Source of the DNA: Acetatifactor aquisgranensis
GTDB taxonomy: Bacteria > Bacillota > Clostridia > Lachnospirales > Lachnospiraceae
DNA length: 64,000 nucleotides
Direction of reading: 5' to 3'
NCBI RefSeq assembly: GCF_943193215.1
Contig: NZ_CALPDH010000004.1
Span: forward strand, 186,001-250,000
Positions 7,916 to 15,402 of this stretch are shown piece by piece. The notes beneath the pieces are model-generated. The model was not told the origin of the DNA. It worked only from the letters and a program-made list of their open reading frames with translations, and searched no databases. Numbering within the stretch: the first letter of the stretch is position 1; each line of letters opens with the position of its first letter. The position numbers were made by a program, and so were the translations under genes.

Positions 7916-9163
7916 TCAGGGGGCGGTGATTCCCTCAACCATGGCGTCAAGCTGATCCTGAAGGCTTTTTCCGGAAGGGTTTCCGGCCAGAATCTCCGCG
8001 GTAAAGGTGGTGACAGGATCCCAGTAATTCCCGCCGATGCGCTGCAGACAGGAATATTCCGACTGCTCCAGAAGCGCCGCGATGGCGGGGGAGCTCTGGA
8101 CATCCGGAGAGGCCGCGGCTTTCTTGTTGGAGGGGCCCTGGCCCCGCAGATGGAAACGCAGTTCCTGGTTTTCCTGGCTGGTGATCCACTGGGCCAGTCT
8201 GTCTGCCCATTCTCTGTGTTCGGAGTAGGAGTTCACACCGATCAGCTTGTAGCCGGAGAAAGAGGCCATCTGGATTTCCTGTCCCGCACAGGTATAGGCG
8301 GGAAGCTTTGCAGCTCCGAAGCCGCTGCCCCATGCCTCCTCCACGGCTACCGCGTTCCACACGCCGCTGACGCCTGCCGCGATGGTGCCGTCCCGGACGC
8401 CCTCCAGGAACCCTGCGTCGTCCGTGCTTAAGAAGCCGGGGTGCTTCGCCATGGCTGTCATGGCCTTTGCCACATCGGTTCCCTTGACGGCGTTTTCCGT
8501 GTCGTTCCAGGTGCAGTAATTGGTGATGCCGTCATCGTTCAGCCCCAGGGTGAGCCCCGTGTTGCCGAAAAAGGTGTATACATACCATCCGGAGGACCAA
8601 TCCATGGAGACTTTCCGGTCCTGTCTCCCGGCCACATCCAGCATCCGGTCCCAGGATATAATGTCCGCATCCGAGAAGACACGCTTGTCATAGTACAGGA
8701 AATAACCGTTATCCGCAGTCAGGGGGTAGGCGTAGAGGGTACCGTTCACAGAGGCTGCGTCCACCGCTTCCGGCAGATTCGCGCTCCGCAGGGCCTCGGC
8801 GTTTTCTATAGGCTCCAGGGCTCCGGCGGCAACCAGTGTATTCAGCTGATCGTCCGCAAAGGCGAAAACGTCCGCTCCGTTCTCCAGGTCTGCCATCAGC
8901 GCGTCCATACAGTGGCTTTCGCTCTGGGGCTGATATGTAATCTGAAAGTCGGCCTGGCCCTGGTACTCTTCCTGAAAGCTGTCGATAATCTGGCGCAGCA
9001 GCTCCTCGTCCTCCTCGGCGCCCCAGACGGTCAGCGCCACAGGGCCGGAGTCGGAGGCGGATTCTTCTTCGGAGGGGACAGAGCCGCCCTTGCTTCCGCA
9101 TCCGGACAGGGAGGCGGCCAGCAGAAAGACGATGGGAAAATATAAGTGGAAATTTCGTTTCAT
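7916..9163 (-). CDS. Extracellular solute-binding lipoprotein (ABC sugar-binding type)
   Basis: 415 aa from the ATG at 9163, chosen because GGAGA lies 7 bases upstream and the product then starts with a proper lipoprotein signal (MKRNFHLYF, hydrophobic stretch, lipobox LSGC). The acidic linker and the ALTVWG motif mark the mature start. The fold resembles family 1 sugar-binding proteins (DVFAFADDQLNTLVAAGALE; ANLPEAVDAASVNGTLYAYP). No permease or ATPase lies near; the only neighbour is the chemoreceptor downstream. It may therefore deliver a ligand signal to that receptor rather than to a transporter. Ligand unknown. Confidence 0.88.
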   Translation of the reverse strand: MKRNFHLYFPIVFLLAASLSGCGSKGGSVPSEEESASDSGPVALTVWGAEEDEELLRQIIDSFQEEYQGQADFQITYQPQSESHCMDALMADLENGADVFAFADDQLNTLVAAGALEPIENAEALRSANLPEAVDAASVNGTLYAYPLTADNGYFLYYDKRVFSDADIISWDRMLDVAGRQDRKVSMDWSSGWYVYTFFGNTGLTLGLNDDGITNYCTWNDTENAVKGTDVAKAMTAMAKHPGFLSTDDAGFLEGVRDGTIAAGVSGVWNAVAVEEAWGSGFGAAKLPAYTCAGQEIQMASFSGYKLIGVNSYSEHREWADRLAQWITSQENQELRFHLRGQGPSNKKAAASPDVQSSPAIAALLEQSEYSCLQRIGGNYWDPVTTFTAEILAGNPSGKSLQDQLDAMVEGITAP

Positions 9164-9196
9164 GGCATTCTCCGTATATTGCATATTTTGCATATT

Positions 9197-9225
9197 ATTT
9201 TACCATTTCACAGGGCTTTTTGCAA
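9197..9225 (-). promoter_or_regulatory. Promoter of the solute-binding protein-chemoreceptor operon
   Basis: Minus-strand TTGCAA (plus 9220-9225), 17 bases, TAAAAT (plus 9197-9202), 34 bases upstream of the start codon. Confidence 0.7.
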
Positions 9226-9280
9226 TTTGTTTTTATGGGGGGCGGTACTCTTGCGGCTCCCCTCCGGCAGAACCCGGCGC

Positions 9281-9311
9281 AAAAAAACTGCAGATGCTTG
9301 CGCTTCTGCAG
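9281..9311 (-). terminator. Rho-independent terminator, orphan
   Basis: Read on the minus strand, CTGCAGA pairs with TCTGCAG (plus 9305-9311 and 9288-9294) and is followed by seven Ts (plus 9281-9287). It sits 80 bases downstream of the ABC exporter remnant and was most likely that gene's own terminator. Confidence 0.75.
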
Positions 9312-9390
9312 GTTTCTGCCGGGAGGCCGGCTTCGGACGAGGCATATGTGCCGCCTGGAGCCGGGCTATGCTTTAGGCCTTTGCCGCATT

Positions 9391-9498
9391 TTATGCGGGC
9401 TGCACATAGTACTGCGCCTGGGCGTTCCAAAGTTCCTGATATTTTCCGTCCCGGGCCGCCAGGTCATCATGTCTGCCCTGTTGCACCAGTCTGCCCTT
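9391..9498 (-). pseudogene. C-terminal remnant of an ABC exporter (MsbA-like)
   Basis: The minus strand encodes, without a start codon, KGRLVQQGRHDDLAARDGKY followed by QELWNAQAQYYV and a TAA. This matches the end of the nucleotide-binding domain of exporter-type ABC proteins (the GRIVEQGTHEEL region and the terminal helix). Nothing upstream on that strand resembles the rest of the protein, so about 35 codons survive a deletion. The remainder of the 9194-9590 gap holds only the promoter and terminator noted separately. Confidence 0.7.
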
Positions 9499-9590
9499 GG
9501 AAGAGCGAGGTCTTTCTGTTTTCTGCTTGTAATGAAAGGGAAATGTGGTAAAATATGAGAGAGAAGAAAAAAGGAAAGGAAGAGAATATA

Positions 9591-10778
9591 ATGCTGGTTC
9601 AGAAATATAAAGAAATGCTGTCAGGAAAATCCGTCATCAGGGAGCTGTCGGAGTTCGCCACGGCCAGGGGCAGGGAAATCGGATATGAGAATGTGTTTGA
9701 CTACAGCCTGGGCAATCCGTCTGTGCCTGTCCCCCGGGAATTTACCGATGAGATGATTCATATGCTGGCCAATCAGGGGACCAATGAGCTCCACGGCTAC
9801 AGCCCCAGCTTAGGGATAACCAGTGTCAGGGAGGCGGTTGCCGCGTCCCTGGAGAAACGGTTCGGCCTGCCTTACCGCAGGGAGCATATCTTCATGGCTT
9901 CCGGCGCCGCGGGGGCGCTGGCCCATGCGTTCCGCCTGGTGACGGAGCCCGGGGACGAGATTCTCACGTTTGCCCCCTATTTCCCGGAGTACGGCCCTTA
10001 TGTGAATCTGACGGGAGCGGTGTTGAAGGTGGTGCCGCCGGACACCGAGCGGTTCCAGATTCGCTTCGACAAGCTGGAGGAGATGCTGACGGAAAAAGTG
10101 AAAGCAGTCCTGATCAATACGCCCAACAATCCCTCGGGCACGGTGTATTCCGGCGAGACTTTGGAGAGGCTTTCGGATCTGCTGCGCGGGAAATCGGCGG
10201 AATACGGGCATGAGATATACCTGATATCGGATGAACCATATCGGGAAATCGTGTTCGGAGGGGTGGAAGCCCCTTGTGTATCCGCGTTTTATGACAATAC
10301 GATCATGTGCTATTCTTTCTCCAAATCCCTGTCCATTCCCGGGGAGCGGATCGGGTATGTGGCAGTGAATCCCAGGTGCCGGGAGGCGGAGACCATGGTC
10401 AATATGTGCGGCCAGATTTCCAGGGGCATCGGGCACAACTGCCCGCCCTCCATCATCCAGCTGGCGGTGGCGAAAGTGCTGGACAGGACGGCGGACTTAA
10501 GCGTCTATGAGACGAACATGGAAATCCTGTATAAAGAACTGATGGAACTGGGCTTTGACTGCGTGAAGCCCGGCGGGACTTTCTATATCTTCCCCAGGGC
10601 GCTGGAGGAGGACGCCAAGGTATTCTGCCGCAGGGCGCTGGACTACGATCTGGTTCTGGTGCCGGGGGATACATTCGGCGCGCCGGGGTATTTCCGCATG
10701 GCCTACTGCATCGACACGGAAAAGGTGGAGCGGTCCCTGGGAGCGCTTCGCCGGTTCGTAAGCGAGACGTACAGATAG
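9591..10778 (+). CDS. PLP-dependent aminotransferase (class I/II)
   Basis: 395 aa from the ATG at 9591, which has GGAAG about 8 bases upstream; an in-frame ATG at 9555 would add 12 lysine- and glutamate-rich residues and overlap the RBS. Fold type I features: the GAAGALAHAFR cofactor phosphate loop, NTPNNPSGTVYSGE, the SDEPYREIVF aspartate, and the Schiff-base lysine in SFSKSLSIPGERIGY. The family transaminates aspartate, alanine or aromatic amino acids; the exact substrate cannot be read from sequence. It is followed by the patatin gene on the same strand. Confidence 0.9.
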   Translation: MLVQKYKEMLSGKSVIRELSEFATARGREIGYENVFDYSLGNPSVPVPREFTDEMIHMLANQGTNELHGYSPSLGITSVREAVAASLEKRFGLPYRREHIFMASGAAGALAHAFRLVTEPGDEILTFAPYFPEYGPYVNLTGAVLKVVPPDTERFQIRFDKLEEMLTEKVKAVLINTPNNPSGTVYSGETLERLSDLLRGKSAEYGHEIYLISDEPYREIVFGGVEAPCVSAFYDNTIMCYSFSKSLSIPGERIGYVAVNPRCREAETMVNMCGQISRGIGHNCPPSIIQLAVAKVLDRTADLSVYETNMEILYKELMELGFDCVKPGGTFYIFPRALEEDAKVFCRRALDYDLVLVPGDTFGAPGYFRMAYCIDTEKVERSLGALRRFVSETYR

Positions 10779-10827
10779 GTTCGGATCAGGCGGCGTAAGC
10801 GATATGACAAGAGCAGAGAGGTAGGAT

Positions 10828-11697
10828 ATGATGTATCAGGCAGGACTGATCCTGGAGGGTGGAGGTATGAAAGGGCTTTACACCGCCGGGGTGATTGATT
10901 TTTTTCTGGACAGGGGAATTGAATTTTCCAGTGTGTACGGCGTGTCCGCAGGGGCCTGCAGCATGTGCAGCTATCTGTCGAAGCAGAGGGGACGGGCCCG
11001 GGATGTCTGCATCGATTACGTGGACCGCTGGGATTACTGCAGCATAGCGAGCCTGGTGGCCACAGGAGACCTGTTCAATGTGGAACTGAATTATCATCTG
11101 GTGCCGGAGCGCCTCAATCCCTATGACTATGAGGCTTTCAAACGGTACCGGGGAAAGGCTTACAGCGTGGCCACAGATATCGTGAGCGGCAGGCCGGTGT
11201 ATTTCCGGATACGGGATGTAAAAAAAGATATGACGAAAATCCGTGCATCTGCATCCCTGCCGCTGGTCTCGCGGAATGTGCGAATCGGCAGGAGCCTGTA
11301 TCTGGACGGAGGCCTGAGCGATTCCATTCCCATACAGAAGTCCATTATCGACGGAAATCCGAGGAATGTGGTGGTCATGACCAAGGAAATGGGGTTCGTC
11401 AGGAGACGCACCAAAGGTTATATGCTCCGGCTGGCGGGACTGCGGTACTGGAACTATCCCAAAGTGGTGGAGTTGATGATGCGGCGCGGCGAACACTATA
11501 ACCAGCAGGTGGCCTATGTGAACAGGCTGCAGAAAAGCGGCCAGGCCTTTGTCATCCGGCCCAGGGGAACCGTGGATGTGGGACGGGTGGAGAAAAATCC
11601 CAAAAAACTCAGGAACCTGTACGACAGAGGATATGCGGACGGAGAGGCCTGCTGCAGGGAACTGATGGCGTTTCTGGAAAAGTGTGAGAAGATTTAG
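10828..11697 (+). CDS. Patatin-like phospholipase
   Basis: 289 aa. The oxyanion loop is EGGGMKG (residues 10-16), the nucleophile elbow is GVSAG with Ser40, and the catalytic Asp is in LDGGLSDSIP. These give a Ser-Asp dyad lipid acyl hydrolase. No signal peptide; probably cytosolic or membrane-associated. The length and the RRRTKGYMLRLAG region fit bacterial YqhO/RssA-type patatins. AGAGAGGTAGGA precedes the start. The stop region carries the AGTGTGAGAAG word found at other gene ends in this window. Confidence 0.92.
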   Translation: MMYQAGLILEGGGMKGLYTAGVIDFFLDRGIEFSSVYGVSAGACSMCSYLSKQRGRARDVCIDYVDRWDYCSIASLVATGDLFNVELNYHLVPERLNPYDYEAFKRYRGKAYSVATDIVSGRPVYFRIRDVKKDMTKIRASASLPLVSRNVRIGRSLYLDGGLSDSIPIQKSIIDGNPRNVVVMTKEMGFVRRRTKGYMLRLAGLRYWNYPKVVELMMRRGEHYNQQVAYVNRLQKSGQAFVIRPRGTVDVGRVEKNPKKLRNLYDRGYADGEACCRELMAFLEKCEKI

Positions 11698-11748
11698 GGT
11701 TGCGCCGGCTGCGCTGCGGGAAGCCGGTAAAAGGAATGGAGAGTGAAA

Positions 11749-12636
11749 ATGGCTGAGTTTATTGAAATCATCAAAGCAATCATCTATGGCATTGTGGAGG
11801 GCATCACGGAATGGCTGCCGATCAGCAGTACGGGGCATCTGATTCTGGTGGAGAGCCTGATGCCGTTCAAGCCTCTGGAGAACGGCGTTGGCGTGAGCGA
11901 GGAATTCTTCGGGATGTTCGACGTGGTCATCCAGCTGGGGGCAATCCTGGCGGTGGTGGTGCTGTTCTGGAAGCAGATATGGCCCTTTGCCCTGACGAAG
12001 AGGGAGCGGGAGGCACAGGGTGCCGCCGGGGTGATGTCTTATTTTAAGAAAGATATCTGGATTCTGTGGTTCAAGATTCTGGTGTCCTGTGTGCCGGCGG
12101 CGGTCATCGGCATCCTGTTCGACGACGTGTTCGACGAACTGTTCTACAACCCTGCCAGCGTGGCGATCGCGCTGATCGTATTCGGCGTGGCGTTCATTGT
12201 GGTGGAGAACTGGAACAGGGGCAGAAAGCCCAGGATACGCAGGCTCTCCCAGATTACCTATCAGACCGCGTTCCTGATAGGGGTGTTCCAGCTGATCGCC
12301 GCCGTCTTTCCCGGCACTTCCCGGTCCGGGGCCACGATCGTGGGCGCTCTGCTCATCGGCGTGTCCAGGACGGTGGCGGCTGAGTACACGTTCTTCCTGG
12401 CCATCCCGGTGATGTTCGGGGCCAGCCTCTTAAAGGTGGTGAAATTCGGCTTTGCGTTCACCTCCATGGAACTGACGCTGCTGGGGGTGGGGACGGTGGT
12501 GTCTTTCATCGTGTCCCTGTTCGTGCTCCGTTTCCTTATGGGATACATCAAAAAGCACAATTTCAAGATTTTCGGCTGGTACCGCATTCTGCTGGGAATC
12601 ATAGTGCTCTTGTACTTTGGTTTCAAAATTTCCTGA
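11749..12636 (+). CDS. uppP: Undecaprenyl-diphosphatase UppP (BacA)
   Basis: 295 aa from the ATG at 11749 (GGAGAG 7 bases upstream); a GTG at 11743 is too close to the RBS. It removes one phosphate from undecaprenyl diphosphate to recycle the lipid carrier for peptidoglycan. Both active-site regions are present: EGITEWLPISSTGHL near the N terminus and PGTSRSGATI in the middle. About eight membrane segments. Loss or overexpression alters bacitracin sensitivity in relatives. No terminator was found directly after it. Confidence 0.97.
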   Translation: MAEFIEIIKAIIYGIVEGITEWLPISSTGHLILVESLMPFKPLENGVGVSEEFFGMFDVVIQLGAILAVVVLFWKQIWPFALTKREREAQGAAGVMSYFKKDIWILWFKILVSCVPAAVIGILFDDVFDELFYNPASVAIALIVFGVAFIVVENWNRGRKPRIRRLSQITYQTAFLIGVFQLIAAVFPGTSRSGATIVGALLIGVSRTVAAEYTFFLAIPVMFGASLLKVVKFGFAFTSMELTLLGVGTVVSFIVSLFVLRFLMGYIKKHNFKIFGWYRILLGIIVLLYFGFKIS

Positions 12637-12958
12637 ATTTTGTGCCGTTATCCATAATAACAGCCTGCTTTTTCCGTATCCTGCGCTTTTTTTCAAATTT
12701 ATCCGGCGAAGACCACATGAGTTTGGTCAAAATGCTTGTCTAAATTCTGCTACAGGGCTGTTTTCTACATTATATAAATAAGAGAGAATATGCCCGCAGC
12801 CCCGGAAATCAAGGGCGCATCTGATCGGTATTACATGAAAATGTTGACATTTTTGCTAAAAGGGAATACAATAATCAAGGCAGGCAGGGAAAAAGAATGC
12901 CGTGCCTGCTGGTGGCAGATACATGGCAAAGAAGACAAGAGAAAGGAAGTAGGCAATT
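12637..12958. other. Intergenic region upstream of the DUF6465 gene
   Basis: This 322-base gap contains no convincing ORF. Apart from a weak GTTAT/ATAAC hairpin just after uppP, the only clear signal is the promoter at 12844-12872. Confidence 0.5.
12844..12872 (+). promoter_or_regulatory. Strong promoter of the DUF6465 gene
   Basis: Perfect TTGACA (12844-12849), 17 bases, TACAAT (12867-12872). The near-consensus match suggests high expression of the Lys/Ala-rich protein downstream. Confidence 0.85.
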
Positions 12959-13396
12959 ATGGCAGGAAGAAAATCCACGAAACCTGCGGCAAAGGCGACA
13001 GAAACGGCAAAGGTAGAAGCTATTGAACCCAAGGCAGAAGAGATAAAGACAGAAGTGATAGCGGAGCCCAAAGAGGCCAAAAAGGCCCCTGCAAAGAAGA
13101 CTGCGGCAGAAACCGCGAAGGCGGCAAAGACGGAAGAGACCAAGGCGGAGGCGTCCAAGGCAAAGAAAGCCCCTGCCAAGGCAGCGGCGAAGAAGAATGT
13201 GGAGACAGTTCTGCACATTCAGTACGGCGGAAAAGCCTACGCGCAGGAGGATTTGGTGAATATCGCCAAGGATGTATGGAAATATGACCTGAAGCGCAAG
13301 GCCGGCGACCTGGAGAGCATAGAGCTCTATGTGAAGCCTGAGGAGAACAAGGTGTACTATGTGATGAATGGAGAGAGCGGAAGCTTTTCCATTTAA
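12959..13396 (+). CDS. DUF6465-like protein with a histone H1-like Lys/Ala/Pro tail
   Basis: 145 aa. Residues 1-80 are a disordered Lys, Ala, Pro and Glu tail with repeated KKAPAK and AKAA units like bacterial histone H1 tails. The last 65 residues form a compact domain (VETVLHIQYGGKAYAQEDL, then SIELYVKPEENKVYYVMNGE) matching what I recall as DUF6465 of Lachnospiraceae. Function unknown; the tail suggests nucleic acid binding. It has its own strong promoter and terminator and an AAGGA RBS, so it is an abundant single-gene transcript. Confidence 0.8.
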   Translation: MAGRKSTKPAAKATETAKVEAIEPKAEEIKTEVIAEPKEAKKAPAKKTAAETAKAAKTEETKAEASKAKKAPAKAAAKKNVETVLHIQYGGKAYAQEDLVNIAKDVWKYDLKRKAGDLESIELYVKPEENKVYYVMNGESGSFSI

Positions 13397-13427
13397 TGCC
13401 TGTTGTCAAGACGGCTTGTACAAAGGG

Positions 13428-13471
13428 CGGCATCTGGACCTGTATCGATTGCAGGGGCAGGTGCCGTTTTT
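13428..13471 (+). terminator. Terminator of the DUF6465 gene
   Basis: CGGCATCTG pairs with CAGGTGCCG (one G-U), with an inner CCTG/CAGG pair, followed by TTTTT. Confidence 0.75.
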
Positions 13472-13511
13472 GTATTTAGATTTTTTTTAGAATTATTTTT
13501 CAGGAAATCGG

Positions 13512-13540
13512 TTGACAATGTATAGGGTAAGTGATATTTT
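13512..13540 (+). promoter_or_regulatory. Heat-shock operon promoter
   Basis: TTGACA (13512-13517), 17 bases, TATTTT (13535-13540), immediately upstream of the CIRCE element. Confidence 0.85.
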
Positions 13541-13554
13541 ATGGTTAGTAGATG

Positions 13555-13581
13555 TTAGCACTCCTCCTAAATGAGTGCTAA
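13555..13581 (+). promoter_or_regulatory. CIRCE element (HrcA operator)
   Basis: TTAGCACTC, 9 bases, GAGTGCTAA: a perfect match to the CIRCE consensus. It overlaps the expected transcription start of hrcA-grpE-dnaK, so HrcA represses its own operon and heat relieves it. Confidence 0.98.
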
Positions 13582-13605
13582 TAATGAAAAAGGGAGGCGG
13601 CCTGG

Positions 13606-14667
13606 ATGGAGCTGGATGAGAGAAAAACGAAAATCCTGCAGGCAGTCATCCGCAATTATCTGGAGACAGGTGAGCCGGTTGGCAGCAGAACCATTTCCAA
13701 GTATACCGACCTGAACTTAAGTTCCGCGACCATCCGCAATGAGATGGCCGACCTGGAGGAAATGGGGTATATCTTTCAGCCGCACACTTCCGCAGGCAGG
13801 ATTCCCTCCGATAAGGGATACCGTTTCTACGTAGACACCATGATGGCCCAGAAAGAGCGGGAGGTGGTGGAGATGAGGGATATGCTGGTGGAGCGCCAGG
13901 ACAAGATGGAGACGCTTTTAAAGCAGATGGCCAGGGTGCTGGCCCAGAATACCCGGTACGCCACCATGATATCCGCGCCCCAGACCAAGCGCAGCAAGCT
14001 GAAATTCATTCAGCTTTCCCGTGTGGACGCGGGGCAGCTTTTAGCAGTCATCGTGGTGGAGGGAAATGTAATCAAGAACAATATCCTGTCCGTGCAGGAG
14101 GAGCTGGACGACGAGACGCTGCTGAAGCTGAATATCCTGCTGAACACTTATCTGAACGGCCTGTCCATCGATGAGATCAATCTGGCCATGATAGCTGTCA
14201 TGAAGCAGCAGGCGGGTATCCACAGCGCCATTGTCAGCGAGGTCATCGACGCGGTGGCGGAGGCAATCAGGGCGGAGGAGGACCTGGAGATTTATACCAG
14301 CGGGACCAATAATATCTTCCGGTATCCGGAGCTGGCAGACCAGCAGAAAGCCAGCGAGCTGATTAACACCTTTGAAGAGAAGCAGCTTCTGGGAGAGCTC
14401 CTGAAGGAGCCGCACACCCAGAGCGAAGAGACCGGCATCCAGGTATACATCGGCGCGGAGACGCAGGTGCAGAGCATGAAAGACTGCAGCGTGGTCACGG
14501 CCACCTATGAATTAGGCGGCGGCATGAAAGGGACCATCGGTATCGTGGGACCTAAGAGAATGGATTACGACAAGGTCGTAGGCACTCTGAGAGCCATACA
14601 GACCCAGCTGGATGAGCTGTATGGACCGGAAGAGGGAGCCGACAGAAATAAAACGAATGGAGGTTGA
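13606..14667 (+). CDS. hrcA: Heat-inducible transcription repressor HrcA
   Basis: 353 aa. N-terminal winged helix (KILQAVIRNYLETGEPVGSR, then SSATIRNEMADLEEMGY) binds CIRCE; the central GAF-like domain and the C-terminal VVTATYELGGGMKGTIGIVG match the family. The RBS is GGGAGG. First gene of the heat-shock operon, behind a perfect CIRCE. Its stop overlaps the grpE leader. Confidence 0.98.
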   Translation: MELDERKTKILQAVIRNYLETGEPVGSRTISKYTDLNLSSATIRNEMADLEEMGYIFQPHTSAGRIPSDKGYRFYVDTMMAQKEREVVEMRDMLVERQDKMETLLKQMARVLAQNTRYATMISAPQTKRSKLKFIQLSRVDAGQLLAVIVVEGNVIKNNILSVQEELDDETLLKLNILLNTYLNGLSIDEINLAMIAVMKQQAGIHSAIVSEVIDAVAEAIRAEEDLEIYTSGTNNIFRYPELADQQKASELINTFEEKQLLGELLKEPHTQSEETGIQVYIGAETQVQSMKDCSVVTATYELGGGMKGTIGIVGPKRMDYDKVVGTLRAIQTQLDELYGPEEGADRNKTNGG

Positions 14668-14678
14668 CAATCGGGGAT

Positions 14679-15350
14679 ATGGCAGAGCAGGAACGTGACA
14701 TGGAAATAGAAAAGGAACAGGAAGCCCCCGGGACAGAAGACGGGGAGGATGAGGGCTGCGAGGCACAGGAGCCCGAAAAAGGGGCCGAAGAGGACGTTCG
14801 GACGGACAACGCCGAGGAAGAAACGGAGCCTGCACCCCCGGAGGGAGAGGACCCGAAGACCTGGGCGGAGAAGCGGGCCGCCAAGAAGCAGGCGAAGCTG
14901 GACAAGAAAGCCCAGGGATACAAGGACCAGATCGACCAGCTGGAGGATAAGGTAAAGCGGCAGCTGGCAGAGTTCGAGAATTTCCGTAACCGCACGGAGA
15001 AAGAGAAGCACGCCATGTTCGAGACCGGCGCGAAGAGTGTCATTGAGAAGATGCTGCCGGTGGTGGACAATTTCGAGAGAGGGCTGGCTACGGTGCCCGA
15101 GGATAAGAAAGAGGATCCTTTCGTGGACGGTATGAACCGGATTTACAGGCAGCTGATGACAGAGCTTGAAAATATCGGTGTGAAGTCCATCGAGGCGGTG
15201 GGGCAGGAGTTCGACCCGAACCTCCACAACGCGGTGATGCAGGTGGAGAGCGAGGAGTACGAATCCGGCACGGTAGCCCAGGAGCTGCAGAAAGGATACA
15301 CATATCGGGACAGCGTAGTACGCCATTCCATGGTGGCAGTAGTAGTGTGA
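14679..15350 (+). CDS. grpE: Nucleotide exchange factor GrpE
   Basis: 223 aa from the ATG at 14679. The first 70 residues are a very acidic disordered tail (Glu, Asp, Pro, Ala), then a long coiled coil, and the GrpE head (VGQEFDPNLHNAVMQVESEE, ending LQKGYTYRDSVVRHSMVAV). It releases ADP from DnaK. The start is uncertain: GGAGG lies 15 bases before this ATG, a TTG at 14664 abuts it, and an ATG at 14700 has AGGAA at good spacing. The choice only changes the disordered tail. Confidence 0.95.
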   Translation: MAEQERDMEIEKEQEAPGTEDGEDEGCEAQEPEKGAEEDVRTDNAEEETEPAPPEGEDPKTWAEKRAAKKQAKLDKKAQGYKDQIDQLEDKVKRQLAEFENFRNRTEKEKHAMFETGAKSVIEKMLPVVDNFERGLATVPEDKKEDPFVDGMNRIYRQLMTELENIGVKSIEAVGQEFDPNLHNAVMQVESEEYESGTVAQELQKGYTYRDSVVRHSMVAVVV

Positions 15351-15402
15351 GAAGATTTCATCATTTCAGAGATAGACAGAATAAATTCAGGAGGATATAA
15401 AA

